Numbered from the stretch's first letter, positions 22,026 through 37,623 are shown. The stretch: DNA of 64,000 bases from Nansenia antarctica (GCA_963989245.1 OZ022341.1:47720126-47784125); one strand, 5' to 3'. Numbers and translations: made by a program. Notes: generated from the letters alone by a model not told the origin.

Positions 22026-22514
22026 CTTTATCCTCCTGGACGAGCCCAGAGCTGTGAAAGTGGGGGGGACTGAGCCAGGCTGTTGTGCGTAATCCTTCTC
22101 ATACTGCCCCTTAACAGCAGGCAGGAGGTCATAAATAAACATGCAGTAGGGTCAAGAGTGCCAACACACAGCACAGTACCATTAACTACAGATAGTAATG
22201 CACTGTTGCCTTTCCTCCAGAGTGGCCAGACAGACAGACAGACAGATGGTGGAGCAGAGAATCAGTTGTCACAGGTGGTATTGGCAGCATCTAGTCTAAT
22301 TGCCATAGACACGTGATGTAAGACTAGAGTAATATGGAAGAGGGAAGGGTTTTTTGCAGTAAACGGGAAGCACTGTGACCTCTTCCATTTGGCCAATTCA
22401 GTGAGAGTCTGTGAGACCTGGAGAGGTCCTGTTTTGAGAGGGGCGGTGGGACCACCAACCCCTGTAATGATAGGAGGGGGTCCCATGAGCTCCTAGTGCA
22501 GATGGGAGTGTGCA

Positions 22515-22518
<4 letters not shown>
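22024..22518. other. no gene recognised
   Basis: Unassigned, with a short (CAGA)n at 22227-22246. Confidence 0.5.
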
Positions 22519-22552
<34 letters not shown>

Positions 22553-22562
22553 TGTGTGTGTA
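22519..22562. repeat. (GT)n microsatellite
   Basis: About 20 GT units. Confidence 0.9.
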
Positions 22563-22734
22563 GGTGGGAGCAGCTCAGAGGTCAATGCTGCTGTTGTTGC
22601 TCAGTGTCAGGATGTAGGACGCAGGAGGATGGGGGGGTAGCACGAAGGACTCATCGCTTGCCACTGTCTCCTGGGGCCGCAGGGGACCTCACACGTGGCT
22701 GAGACCTTGAGCTTCTGTCTCTGTTCCAAACACA

Positions 22735-22776
<42 letters not shown>

Positions 22777-22924
22777 TACACACATACATCCCCAAAGACA
22801 TGCAATCCGCACACACACACATGCAAGCTTACACAGGCACACACACACACACACACACACCACACACACACACACCCCCCCCCCCACACATACCCACACA
22901 CAAACACACGCACGCACGCACGTA

Positions 22925-22988
<64 letters not shown>

Positions 22989-23030
22989 CACTCACTCACA
23001 CACACTCACACACACCACACACAGAAACGC
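22735..23030. repeat. compound (CA)n-(CACG)n microsatellite
   Basis: CA runs, a C-run at 22875-22885, and about 17 CACG/GCAC tetranucleotides at 22909-22977, then more CA. The long open frames here on both strands are repeat artefacts. Confidence 0.95.
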
Positions 23031-24870
23031 AAAGAAACACCCACGCAATGGCAGAGCCCATGCTTCGATCAGTCCTATCAACAGTGTTACATCACACTTA
23101 CACCAACACACAATACTCCAAACCCACACCAAGGCCAATATTCAGTCACCACAAGAGCTCTAAAGCCAAGCCCACACATAAGCTGCTGAAGTGCAAGAAC
23201 ATTGTGGCGGGGAACAACTCTTTCTTTCTAGAAAGTTCTCTTTTTTAAGTTCAAAGGCAAAACTGCAAGAGCTTTCAATGGCTGGCCAAAGGGACCAACT
23301 ATTCAGAACATATTTCAAAACGCTATAGTGAAGGCCTAATTACAGGGGAAAACTGCAAGGCCAAAAATATAATGAAAAAGTCTCTATTCATCATTGTACC
23401 AAGTGCAGCAGACCTTCATTCATAGGCTAACCGTGTGTTTGGTTCCTCATGGACAGAGCTATAAGTGCAGCGTGATCTCTCATAGAAAACAGCAGCAAAT
23501 GATAAATGGACTGGATGGGTACAGGATGACATGATTAATAGGGATTCTGGACTCCATTCCTCCAGGTCTGCTTTAACTCCATAGTATAGTATGGTATGTC
23601 TATATCAGTATCATCTATTCCGCATTGCTTCAGAACTGGTTTTGATACAAAGGTATTGAAATACAAAAAAGTCCTTTATGGTGTCTGATATCCCTGAGGT
23701 TGCAAGGGAGCATACATAAATATCTATTGAAGCTGTCCTCCTCAAAGATGACAGGTCTCATTCATTTAGTACACAATGGATTCTGAGACTCTGCCCCAAT
23801 ACTTCACTGTCTGCCCTGAAGTGTGTACTTGGGCACAACACTAATCCCTATGCTTTTTTTTCTGCCTTATTTTTACGCTGAGACAAAAGTTGATAGTGTG
23901 TACGCAGCCTTATGGGGCCATGGTGTAGTCATCTACTGAAGTAGATTTTTATCAAGGGCACAATGAATGCATCTCTGAAAAAGTGGACTAGCAGAGCAGA
24001 GGAATGTGTACAGGCAAACAATACCAGCAAAGAGAAAGAAAACATTGAGTAATTAAAAAGAATATACAAAATGAATTGTAAAAGGCTTTCATTTCCTCAT
24101 AGAGAAGCAGGAAGTCCACTTAGGTAAAGATGCATCGTATTCCCTGGGACACTGTAAAGGACTATATATCAGAGCGCAACGCCAAAACGAGACATTTTAC
24201 AACCAACCAATCACATTAATTACGTACAATGCAAAAACAGAGAACCTGGACAGAAACAACTGTTCAACAATAGCGTAATACACTATCTGGAGGCAGCATC
24301 ATTGGCCAACCCTATTACAGAGCCTCTGTAGTCACAACAACACTAAAAGGTATTTATTGTTTTCCTGACAGGGGTTAACCTTTCAACCAGGGCTGACCTT
24401 AGTTTAACCTCCTGGGTCTTAGGGGTTGACCCCAGTTTACTGCTTCTGTTGATGTGGTAAAAGTTAAAAGGTCCAGCTGAGACCTTGAGTTATGAATCCT
24501 TAATCTAGCTTCCAGCCCTTGTCATTAATATCAGACCTACAATCCAGTCAGCACAATTGAACATGCTACTGTATATCTTCCAAATATTGATTGAAGAAGT
24601 TTAAAAACTGTTTGTCGACAACTGAAGCAGAACAAGAAAGACATTACTGCACAAAGCCGTATTCAATCAAATCCTGTTACCAGATTCACTGGGTATGATG
24701 ATTCAACATCCTGTGCTGTGAAAAGGTTTGTTCATCTCCATGCTGAATTCATGCTAATTTCTTTTGGTAAACAAGGTGCCACTGAATACATTAATCCACA
24801 CGTCCATTCTCACAGTTCATAATCTTGTAAAATATATATTTTTAACTATCCATCCCCATCTTCAGATTTG
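23031..24870. other. 1.8 kb without recognisable feature
   Basis: Moderately AT-rich, single-copy-looking. I see no exon with good splice context, no TIR pair and no SINE promoter. Confidence 0.5.
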
Positions 24871-24875
24871 TCTGT

Positions 24876-24928
<53 letters not shown>

Positions 24929-24950
24929 TGTGTTTGGGTGTTTGTATGTC
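24871..24950. repeat. (GT)n microsatellite
   Basis: About 35 GT units with TATGT at the left and TTTGTGTG variants at the right. Confidence 0.95.
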
Positions 24951-25236
24951 TGTGTTACTATTTTGCATATACTATGCTATTACAAGGACCCTTCCAAAAC
25001 ATGTTGGGGAAACAGCTTTGAGAGTTATCAGAAGTGAAAATAGTACTGCCCCCCCTCAGTGCCAAAATGGATTTTCCTTGGACAGTATTAGTGCGTATCT
25101 CCATAATTGCCCTCTATAATTCGTATTGATCAATAATATTGACCAATGCATTTAAAAGGCATAAGGCCTTGTGGGAGAGGGGTGGTTAATTTCAGAGGTT
25201 CCAATTACTCTATTAGCTTAGCATTTACCGATACGT

Positions 25237-25352
25237 CACAGTGATTGGTTAGATAACCAATACTCCACAGTGATTGGCTGCAGAACCAGTACCTCACACT
25301 AATTGGGTACCATATCAATAATTCACAGTGATTGGTCTTCTACTCAGGAGCT
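25237..25352. repeat. 29-bp tandem repeat carrying inverted CCAAT boxes
   Basis: Four units begin at 25237, 25266, 25295 and 25324 with CACAGTGATTGG (third copy CACACTAATTGG). The 29-bp spacing is exact while the second half of each unit has diverged. ATTGG is the reverse complement of a CCAAT box. An accidental regulatory appearance is possible. Confidence 0.8.
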
Positions 25353-25643
25353 CTGTGCTATAGTTAAAATCCCAAAGACCCAACACATACGGCCAGGAAG
25401 ATGTATGAGCCAGTAGCATAATGTATTCATAGCAAGAAGATGGAGAAATTGGTCTTGAGAATGATAAAGTATCTGCTGAGGTGTCAATGATAAATGATCA
25501 TGAAGCTATGCAAATTCCACCAGAGACCATAATATTAGCTGGCCACGTTGGTGCCACTGCTTGAATGTGAGTGAACTGGAAATAGTTGTGATGAAAAATG
25601 GAAAAAAAACAGTAAATGTTTAAGAGGATGCCTGCACGTTACT

Positions 25644-25819
25644 CAGTGTTTCCCACAGGATGTTGTGAGACTGTGGTGGGTGGAGAGATTTGGAGTGGGA
25701 GTGAGACCCAACGTTACAGAGCTTTTATGTTATCATGAGTTTGACGTTTGAAAATGTTTTCAAGTTATGAAACTGTGGCATTAGACCACCACAGTCTAGG
25801 TAATTAATGGGAAACAATG
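25644..25819. mobile_element. hAT-like MITE with CAGTGTTTCCCA ends
   Basis: CAGTGTTTCCCACA at 25644 and TGGGAAACAATG at 25808-25819 form imperfect TIRs of a 176-bp element. The 8-bp flanks are only partly alike. A related terminus occurs at 51420-51610. Confidence 0.5.
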
Positions 25820-26607
25820 GTGTACTTTTGTACAGGTTCCCCCGTTCAGACAAATTCAAACCTCCGGCTTTTCAGACAAATTAGCACCACAGTATGAATA
25901 TTTAACAGGGTCTTGCTCCAAGCAGCAAATATAAATGAAAGCCCTGGATAAAGTGAGGGAAATTGATTTATTTTAAAGTGTTTGTTCATCTCCATGTTGA
26001 ACTCCGACTGAATTCTCCAACCCTGCGATCTGCCTAGTGAGTACAAAGTGCTCTGCATAGTATCTCTTTCACTGATGTTGGCTATGTTTCCCTCAAGCCC
26101 GCTAACTGACTCCCAGACCTATTCTTATGTTTAAATCAGAGTTTCGCTCACAGCTTGCCTTCTCTATGGAGCTGTGCACTGTAGCAAATGTTCCATTTAT
26201 ATCACGTGCGCTTGACTTACTAACATACTATAAAATGTTGAAATTGACCACACATCTAAGGTTTACATCACATCATCAGTTATATCACTACCAGCATACA
26301 TATTACTGCTCGTTCTTGAATGTTGGCTGTATCTCTGTTGTGGTAATTAGCATTAGTCATAATAGCACCAATGAATACTACTATACTTGCGGCATAATTA
26401 ACTCTGACCTCATTGATACACAATATATAACAATCTGGTATTAGAACATGCAAATCATATGCAGATGAGTCAAATGATTCACTCTGCTATTTGCATGAGG
26501 TTGATGTTCAGTTGTAATTATGTGAGGGGGCGGGCACCATAGATGCCTCTGCCCTGTAGTTATCAAGCTGTAATAACGGAGGCTGCATACCCAGCCTCTC
26601 AGATTGA
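25820..26607. other. no gene recognised
   Basis: Unassigned AT-rich sequence. The 105-codon frame at 26127-26444 has no domain or splice context. Confidence 0.5.
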
Positions 26608-26847
26608 GGGACTGCATTTTATATAGCGCCTTTATCCAAAGCGCTTTACAACGGCCTCTCATTCACCCATTCACACACCAATGGCGGCAAGCTACCATGC
26701 AAGGCGCCGGCCCGCTCACTGGGAGCAATTTGGGGTTCAGTGTCTTGCCCAAGGACACTTCGACACGTGGCCAGCCGGGGCTCGAACCGCCGATCTGCCA
26801 ACCTTGCGATCATTAGACGGCGGCTCTACCTCCTGAGACACAGCCCC
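26608..26847 (-). mobile_element. tRNA-derived SINE (AAAGCGCTTTGGAT-tail family)
   Basis: Minus-strand head with TCTCAGGAGGTAGAGC (A-box region, about 26822-26837) and GGCGGTTCGAGCCCCGG (B-box, 26775-26791). The body contains GTGTCCTTGGGCAAGACACT, and the 3' end has AAAGCGCTTTGGATAAAGG. The same family is on the plus strand at 44.1 kb. It is a widespread teleost SINE type. Confidence 0.85.
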
Positions 26848-27725
26848 ACAGCCGCCCTGGGAGATTGACCTCCCAGTGTGGGCCTACGAAACACTGACCT
26901 TTCTACCTTGAGCTCTCTGACACAGTAAAAACAACACTTGAAGGTCAGCAGCAGGCTAACGGACCCCCAGATGGCGGTGGGTATCCGTGGGGCTTCATCA
27001 TGAAGCATGTTTGAAAATATGGTCATATTTAATGTGCTAGTTAGCTACTTGAAGCAACTCTATGTGAGTGTGTGTGAGGTCTATTCAGTACTCATAACCT
27101 AGATATGGTTTTGTCATATGAAAATCTAATATGGTATAGTGTATATAAAAAAGCCATGCTGTACATTGTAAAATCGTTTGCCATAGCTCTAGGGGAGAGG
27201 CAAGTCCTGGCTTTGATTCTATTTGACATTGGGTCTGACTCATGAGAAAGAAAACAGGCTACTGTTACGGGGGTAGCCTACAGTACATTCACATTGCCAT
27301 GCTCCTCAGTTCACACTCAACACGCTTTCCCAAATGGAAATCCAGCCCTAAATGAGCGGGAGTTTGACAACAGAGATGACGGGGTCACTGTAGCGAAACC
27401 TACCTGATACTGCCTGGCTCCCATCCAGAACTGTCCATTCCTTCCTCACACCATCTCTGCAAACACAAAGACAAGACAAAACACACCTTGGTGAGTTGTC
27501 CGGGTTGGAGAGGTAGAGAAACAAAGGTAATAGTAGGAAGGAGGTAGAGTTGAGAGAGAGATAAGAAGTGAAAATAATGAGAGAGAGTCCTATGAATCAA
27601 TTCAATTAAGAAAACTTGATTTAGCCCTCCTAAAAGCAATTACTATTGAACATCCCAAGTGATGAAAACCCATATACCACAAAACATACCATCCATAAAA
27701 ACAAGAGACTGATGAGGGAGACAAA

Positions 27726-27728
<3 letters not shown>
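26848..27728. other. mostly unassigned
   Basis: No transposon signal. It contains the candidate exon at 27404-27456. Confidence 0.45.
27404..27456 (-). CDS. candidate exon, unknown gene (low confidence)
   Basis: On the minus strand a pyrimidine-rich tract ending TTTGTGTTTGCAG precedes a 53-nt segment that ends ATCAG before GTAGGT, a good donor. One frame reads DGVRKEWTVLDGSQAVSG without a stop. The evidence is splice context only; no protein family is recognised and chance is a real possibility. Confidence 0.22.

Positions 27729-27791
<63 letters not shown>
27729..27791. repeat. (GA)n microsatellite
   Basis: About 31 GA units followed by a G-rich run. Confidence 0.95.
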
Positions 27792-28665
<874 letters not shown>

Positions 28666-28916
28666 GCCATGTCCATGGCAAACTGCATCCCTGTCACTGG
28701 TCCTGACAACTGGCAGAGAGCGGTGCGCTATGGGTAATTGAAATGAACTTCCTGCCTTCACCCTTTGATTCTGAGTGGCAGGAGGGAAACTGTCTGTACC
28801 GTCGATCCTGGCATGTGCACAGTCACCTTTGACCCCAGAGAAAAAACACAGCCGATAGTGTCTTATTCACACATACCTGACACAAGTAATCAGCCACACA
28901 TCCACAGGGATCTTAC

Positions 28917-28918
<2 letters not shown>

Positions 28919-28992
<74 letters not shown>

Positions 28993-28996
28993 ACAT

Positions 28997-29034
<38 letters not shown>

Positions 29035-29050
29035 ACACAGAAACAGACAC
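28919..29050. repeat. (CA)n microsatellite
   Basis: Over 30 uninterrupted CA units, then an interrupted CA stretch. Confidence 0.95.
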
Positions 29051-29735
29051 ACAACAGTGCATGGGCAGGTGGCTCATTAGCTCTTTAACATCCTGTACAT
29101 GATCGTATACAATTAAGATGAATTAAAGCATCTCTAGGTTAGCCATGCTTTGGAGGCATGGACAGATCATTAGAATTATGTGGCCAACATTATATTGTGG
29201 GAGGTCTGTCTCACTATATATTTAGCAGAATGAGAAAACTTGTCTTGCCTTTGTCCCCGGTTTACCCCATTTATCTCAAGCTGAAATAACTGTCCCGTTT
29301 GTAATGCATTACTGTATGTACCTGTCAGTGCACTTGATCAGCATAATATGAATTATGGCTATCATTAGAGGTTGACAAAGAAACAACAAGATCACTTTAC
29401 TTTTTAGAAATGACTTAATACAGAAAGATGACTTCTTGTTCTTGTTCTTGCTCACAATGTCGATTAGACTACTTTTCTATCCCCATCAAGAACATTGGTC
29501 AACACTACCTGTTTCATCTTTATTTGGAACTTTAAGTTGTCAAATAAGCAGTGCTGTTGATTCTTTTGAGAGGGTTCATAAAAAAAAAAACTGTTAAGCA
29601 GTGTAGCTAGATGCTGAGTGTCGACATAACAGACACAACATGAATACACTTTTAATAATTTCTTTGAGTGTACAGATGATAAGGTTGAAACAACAGAGAA
29701 GAGTCATGTTTAAATAACTGTCCAAATACACACAT
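29051..29735. other. no gene recognised
   Basis: Unassigned AT-rich sequence. Confidence 0.5.
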
Positions 29736-30471
29736 TTAAACACTTTTGTTTTGGCTCCAAGTTTTCACGAGTTGAAATCACACCGATTACTTTTTCTATG
29801 CCTATTTCTCTCAAATTGTGTTCACAAATTAGTTTATCTGTGTTAGTGAGCACTTTGCCAAGATAATCTATCCACCTGACAGGTGTGGCATATCCAGATG
29901 CTGATTAGACAGCATGATTATTGCACTGTGCCTTAGGCTGGTCACAATAAAAGGCCACTCTAAAATGTACAGTTTTATCACACAGCACAATGCCACAGAT
30001 GTTGCAAGTTTTGAGGGGGGCGTGCAATTGGCAAGCTGACTCCAGGAATGTCCACCAGAGCTGTTGCCGGTGAATTGAATGTTCATTTCTCTACCATAAG
30101 CCGTCTCCAAAGTCGTTTCCAATTCCAATTCCAATTCTCAGAAACGCCTTTGGAGATCTTATGGTATCTTATGGTAGAGAAATGAACATTCAATTCACCG
30201 GACCCAGCTCTGGTGGACATTCCTGCCAATTGCACACTCCCTCAAAACTTGCAACATCAGTGCTTTGCTGTGCTGTGCATCTGGATATGCCACACCTGTC
30301 AGGTGGATGGATTATCTCGGCAAAGGAGAAGCGCTCACTAACACAGATTAAACACATTTGTGTAAATAGGCCTTTTGTGTACATAGAAGAAATCTTAGGT
30401 CTTTGAATTAAATTAAATTAAAATTTGAGCGAAAACAAAAGTGTTGCGTTTATATTTTTGTTCAGAGTATA
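29736..30471. mobile_element. foldback remnant of a Tc1-like element
   Basis: Two arms of about 350 bp are inverted copies, meeting near 30125-30145. The left arm contains CACTTTTGTTTTGGCTCC, GACAGGTGTGGCATATCCAG and AATGTTCATTTCTCTACCAT. The right arm has their reverse complements and ends AAAAGTGTTGCGTTTATATT. These are the long ends of a common fish Tc1-like element whose transposase gene normally lies between them; here the gene is absent. The left outer tip is eroded. Confidence 0.8.
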
Positions 30472-31042
30472 ATAACTATAACTATAAAATGTCACCACTT
30501 TACCCACACAGTGCTGTTTCTATGGTGTTTATCTCTGCACAAGGTGATTATCTATTCAAGACCAGCAAGCATCTACAGTCAGGTTGAAGTAGTGTAGAGC
30601 TTGATTTAATTACTACTGTATGCTTCCAGCTTTTCTCGGTAATGACCATTTTCTGTACCAGGATATGAGTAAATAAACTGCATTATTGACACCTTTAAAG
30701 CATTCATGCTTATCTGTCTTCAGTAGTTACAGTGAAATGGAATTAATTTGCATCAATTGCATTACAATTTGTGGAAAGAAATACTACGATTCCACATAGG
30801 AATAGGCCTACGTATCCATCTGCTTTTATTTCCATCTTAACAGATGTAAACTGCATTTTGGCATCTTTGATATTGCCGCTCCACAAAAAAATAAAAAAAT
30901 AAAAAACAAGCTGTCTCAATGAAACTCAGCCATATGAAATGAATAATTTAATAGATTTTATTGAATTTTGGTCTCTATGCCTCTCTGTCTTCCCACTCCC
31001 AGTGCTCCTATTTGCACACGCACCTCCACTGGTCTCTCAAGC
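30472..31042. other. no gene recognised
   Basis: Unassigned AT-rich sequence. Confidence 0.5.
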
Positions 31043-31150
31043 TGACATTAACTAACATTAACATGTCAACATTAACATTAACTAACATTAACATGTCAAC
31101 ATTAACTAACATTAACTAACATTAACATTAACTAACATTAACATGTCAAC
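31043..31150. repeat. ACTAACATTAAC-type minisatellite
   Basis: Higher-order array of ACATTA-AC hexamers with an interspersed ATGTCA unit recurring at 31060, 31094 and 31142. Confidence 0.85.
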
Positions 31151-32654
31151 CTACGAAATATGCTTAAAACCCTGATATAATACAGTATATCATAACAGGC
31201 GGGGGACATTTTGAAGTGGAGACAGTGTGAATGCGAAAATGTGACCTCATTGGCCAATGATTGGAAGCATCTGTAGTGTGACCTTGTTGATACAAAGCTG
31301 TAGTATTTGTGTGCAGGTGAAAGAGAGTGAGAAAATTAACACAATAAAGCAAGTCAAGTTTACCATTACACAAGCTCACTTGAAATCGGACTATTCGAAT
31401 CAATGACAAAATACCAAGGTCATAACCTTGTTGTCTTCTATGGTGAATTTGGCCCTGATCTTCTACTGTAGACTACAATGTAAGATCCGTTTCAAAGTGG
31501 ATAATGCCAACATCCCATCCTTCTTAATAGCATGATTTCAGGTTAGAGAATGGAGCCAGTGATTTATGATTTCATACATCATTGTCCATCAAAAAATGAA
31601 CTGTAAAAGTAGTGGATGTTGATGGTGTGTAGGTTATGAGTGATGACTTCTGCTTGATTGAAAAAGAACGACATTATGTCATGTGGCATCCCGCTTCCCA
31701 TAGATTAATGACACCCTCCCCCCCCCCCCCCCCCCCCCACCTCCACTCATCATTCACCCTTCTGCAGCCATCACACCTTGGTGACTGCATCCATTAGAAG
31801 CATCAGTCAACCAGACGCTCTTCCTTTAAACTTAGACACCCTGCTCTCTCCGATCCCAATTACTGAGAAGAGGGAGCGGGGCCAGGGAGGCCGGAGGGTG
31901 CATCCTGAATTCGAAGCCTGACGTCGCAGTTGAAAAGGATGCCGCCAGATCCTCGGAGGACCACCAGGGAAATGGGACGATTAACCTTCAGCTGAGGAAG
32001 TGTCCTTCAAGGCTCCTGTCATCCATCGTTAGTAGTGGAGAAGTCCCAGAAGACCGATGACATTAAACAACTGAGCTGCTCAGAAATGCAGCCAATCCTT
32101 AAACGGTATGATCCATTGCCAGGGAGTCACGGCGAAACTATAAACTAGAGTTTGCAAATGACTCCCACAGCGCCACAAAGCAGAGGCGTGTTGAGCTAAA
32201 CAGACCATTCATTAGCACAGAGAACATCAATGTTTGGAAATGTTACAGAGAGACCAAAAGTAATCCATATTACAACTGTATATACCACAAAACGAACAAT
32301 TCCAAAAGTTTCTCTCTCCTTTGTACAGTACCTTTTACAGAATCACACAGTCCGAAGTCTAACTATGTATATGGAAACATTCCAGAAGAGAATGTGAGTC
32401 TGCTTCATAACATTCTTGAGAGGGCATCTCTTCATGACCTTCTGTCCACAGGTAATTGTACTGCAATGGCCTGTTCTCACACAACCCACTCAGGACCCTT
32501 TGTACTGTTGGTGTACTGTCATGTGATGGTAGAATTTGGAGCAGTCAGGGTTTTGTTAAGATGCAATTTTGGCCAATTCAATTGGTAAATTCTAGTTGGT
32601 CCTGACATGCTATTACATTAGTCTGAAAGTTTGGCTTCATGTGCTGTACCAGGG
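31151..32654. other. unassigned; 21-nt C-run at 31718-31738
   Basis: No gene recognised. The interval 31860-32060 is more GC-rich than its surroundings and non-repetitive but has no long open frame. Confidence 0.45.
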
Positions 32655-32815
32655 GAGTCTAGTAGAGGTATAGATCAGAGGACAGCTCATTGTAATGCAT
32701 GGAATGGAATGGTATCAAACACGTGTCCATGCCTTTGATCATCATTCCTTATTCCATTACTCATTCATTCGAGCCTGTCCTCCAATGTCTACATCCACCA
32801 GCCTCCCCTGCTCTG
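32655..32815. mobile_element. inverted-repeat interspersed element
   Basis: AGAGGACAGCTCATTGTAATG on the left and a CGAGCCTGTCCTCC-type block on the right flank a GGAATGGTATCAAACACGTG palindromic core. I recognise this layout from dispersed repeats of some other teleosts; the assignment is by memory of style only. Confidence 0.4.
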
Positions 32816-33340
32816 TACATGCATTTACAAGTTATGAGTTGGCTGTGTGAGAATTGGCCTTAAACGGGGTCTGCTCAATGTTGTAGTCAGTATGACGTCC
32901 TACAACTTGAAATGTGCAGCACTGATAGGTTTGTGCACAGCACTGCTGAACTGATTCAAGTAGCACATCTCTCTCTCTCTCTCTCTCTTTCTTTCCCTCT
33001 TTCTCGCTCTTGCTCTCTTTCTTTTTCTCTATGCAGAGATACAGTTATAGTTATATCATCTATTTACACTACAGCTACATTGGCAGGATGTAGTGGACTG
33101 CAAACTGAGATACCTTAGAGGATGGAAGAGCTTGCATATCATGACTCATGGCAAATGCTAGGTATTTAAAGTGTCAAGATTTCGGTTTAGCCGAATGTAG
33201 AGGAGTAGAGGAATAGAAATAATACCTTGTAAGCCCCGTTTTGAAAAATGTTCTCATGAAAATCTTATATTCAATATCATCCATTCTCTTCAACTTCAAA
33301 TACTGTTTTAAATCCCCTTTGTCATTCTCTCAGGATTTCT

Positions 33341-33404
33341 CCTCTCCTCTCCTTTCCTGTCTCCTCTCTTATCCCATCTCTTCTCCTTTCCTCTCCTCTC
33401 CCAG
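33341..33404. repeat. CT-rich tract
   Basis: Polypyrimidine CTCCTCTC-type stretch ending CCCAG. It could act as a splice acceptor for the segment that follows, or be simple sequence. Confidence 0.7.
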
Positions 33405-33449
33405 GTATGACAAAAGGAGTGCTTCATCTGTGCTGCGGGGCGAAAATAG
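33405..33449 (+). CDS. candidate exon, unknown gene (very low confidence)
   Basis: It follows a 60-bp polypyrimidine tract ending CAG and is followed by GTCAGC. One frame reads YDKRSASSVLRGENR. The donor is weak and the pyrimidine tract may be microsatellite-like, so this is only noted. Confidence 0.12.
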
Positions 33450-33833
33450 GTCAGCTTGGCCTAGATTTCCTGTGTAACCTTCCGATTCATTATGATCATG
33501 TTTAATGAGGAAGTCGCTCTCGAGGCATCGTTAAACATGTAAGTGTGTCACCGCGACGACTGCCACGCGGCCACTCAGACTCTCCACCAACCAGATGGTG
33601 TCCTCGGATATCAGCTAGGCAATCACGTGGCCTACAAAAGCCTTTCTCAAGCAATGGAATGCATATTATGTATATGATAATGAGAACGTGCCATGAACAA
33701 AGATACAGCTGCTTAATTCATGCTGATGTCTCTCCTCTCTGGCTGCACCTCTTGCGTCTCAGTGTGTGTTGACATTGCACCACATCACGGTCTATGAGAG
33801 AGTGTCTTTGATCTCCCTGAAGCTGAAGCACCT

Positions 33834-33909
33834 CTCTCTCTCTTTCTCTCTCTCTCTCTCTTCCTCTCCCTCTCTCCACTTTCTTCTCAACCCCCCCCCC
33901 CCCCCCCCC
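33834..33909. repeat. (CT)n and C-run
   Basis: CT dinucleotides at 33834-33880 and 19 C residues at 33891-33909. Confidence 0.9.
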
Positions 33910-34047
33910 ATCCCCCTCTGCCAGTCTGACAGGACTCTGAAGCGTGGCTTGTCTGATCCACTCTAACAACGCTCCCCTCATCCTGCCCTTTCTGACACTG
34001 CTGACCGCCTCCCAGGAGGTCTTTCATCCTCACCAGACCTAACACCT

Positions 34048-34052
<5 letters not shown>

Positions 34053-34096
<44 letters not shown>

Positions 34097-34099
34097 ACA
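34053..34099. repeat. (CA)n microsatellite
   Basis: About 22 CA units, one CATA interruption. Confidence 0.95.
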
Positions 34100-35311
34100 C
34101 CCTTCAGCACCACCAGAGCCCTCCACCCCGTTCCACTACCCCACCCATGCTCCTGCTTCATCTCTTCCACTGGCTAATGGGTGCTGCCTATTCCGTCCGT
34201 CAAAGTGGGGCCATTAGTCTCCTTGGGTGCAGCTAATTGTTGCAATTAGGCAGCTAAAATTGTGAGAGCAAATGTAGGAGAGCGACTGCAAATGAAGGGC
34301 ACATGCACCGCTTGAGAGTCTACTGTACAGATATCTTCACACATTGTGTAAGGTGTGTGTGTGTGTGTATAAGTGCATGTGTGCGTGCATGTGTGCTTGC
34401 GTGCGTGTTAGGTGGTAGGCATACAGTTAGGTGGTAGGCATGCAGTCTTTGAAGATTTAAGGGTTTTACGTGATCTGTGTTGAGTGAGGTACAAGGACAA
34501 CAGTGCATCATCTCTTACTGCTCTGGTTTATTGTAACGGACAGTGGTGTGTTCGGGGGGATCAATGGCTCCTCAGGGCAGCGGGCCCATTTCAATCAGGG
34601 CTCAGCCTCTCTGTTTGAGAGGAGTGTTGGCTCATTGTCTTCCATTTGTTCCCAGTAAGCAAACTAACACCTCCAGGTGCTACACTACACTATATTCATA
34701 TGTTGCTATTTGACCCTTTCACCCTCTTCTTCCATGTACTATTGGACACTGAATGAAACGACATATTGGACAGGACAATCAATGAATCATTCTTCCATTT
34801 GCCAATGGGTGTGACGTATAGAGAAATGTAATCAATTTCCCCCGTGCCAGAGTCTGGGGAAACAGCACACAGTGAGAATTGCTTGGATTGCATATTGTGC
34901 TATTAAGATTTATAGAGAAAGGACAACCATGTTAAATTTTAAGTTCAATCTTGTCAAATAACCATAGCTTGTTAAATGACAATGGCTCACGAGAAAACTG
35001 CATGATCATGAGTCTACTGCTGTATGAAAACATCTATTAAACCACCCTTAAAGCACTGACAATGCATCGTGCTGTTACACAAATCACTTTAAGCTGGTTA
35101 AAAATGCGAATGAATGTACTGCACAGGAGTTAAATGCGCAAGTACATTTTTATACCTTTCGATTGTTTAACCAATTGAGTATGATAAAAGGGTCTGCATG
35201 GAAGAATGTGGTGTATAAGTAACTAGACGCAAAAAACATTTAATTTAGATTTGACTGATCTAAAGAAGAAAGGCGGCATGTATTTTCATTCAATGTTGTC
35301 ACTGGATGCAG
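34100..35311. other. unassigned; possible conserved non-coding segment 34190-34320
   Basis: No gene recognised. The segment 34205-34300 contains GCAGCTAATTGTTGCAATTA and a GGCAGCTAAAATTG echo, with homeodomain-like TAATTG/CAATTA cores and no repeat character. Confidence 0.35.
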
Positions 35312-35358
35312 GAACCCGGAGCAGAGAATGAGAGAGACTTTGCTCCTATGACGGGCAG
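35312..35358 (+). CDS. candidate 47-nt exon, unknown gene (low confidence)
   Basis: The preceding ATGCAG is a plausible acceptor, though its pyrimidine tract is weak. The following GTAAGTATAG is an almost ideal donor. Frame 1 reads EPGAENERDFAPMTG with two bases left over. No flanking exon is visible, so if real it would belong to a gene with very large introns. I cannot name it. Confidence 0.25.

Positions 35359-37623
<2,265 letters not shown>

Noticed and set aside
22907..22977. CRISPR-like regular spacing of short repeats
   Set aside because: The units are contiguous tetranucleotides without unique spacers, and the window is eukaryotic.
22695..23189. 164-codon open frame rich in HTHT
   Set aside because: It is a translation of (CA)n/(CACG)n microsatellite.
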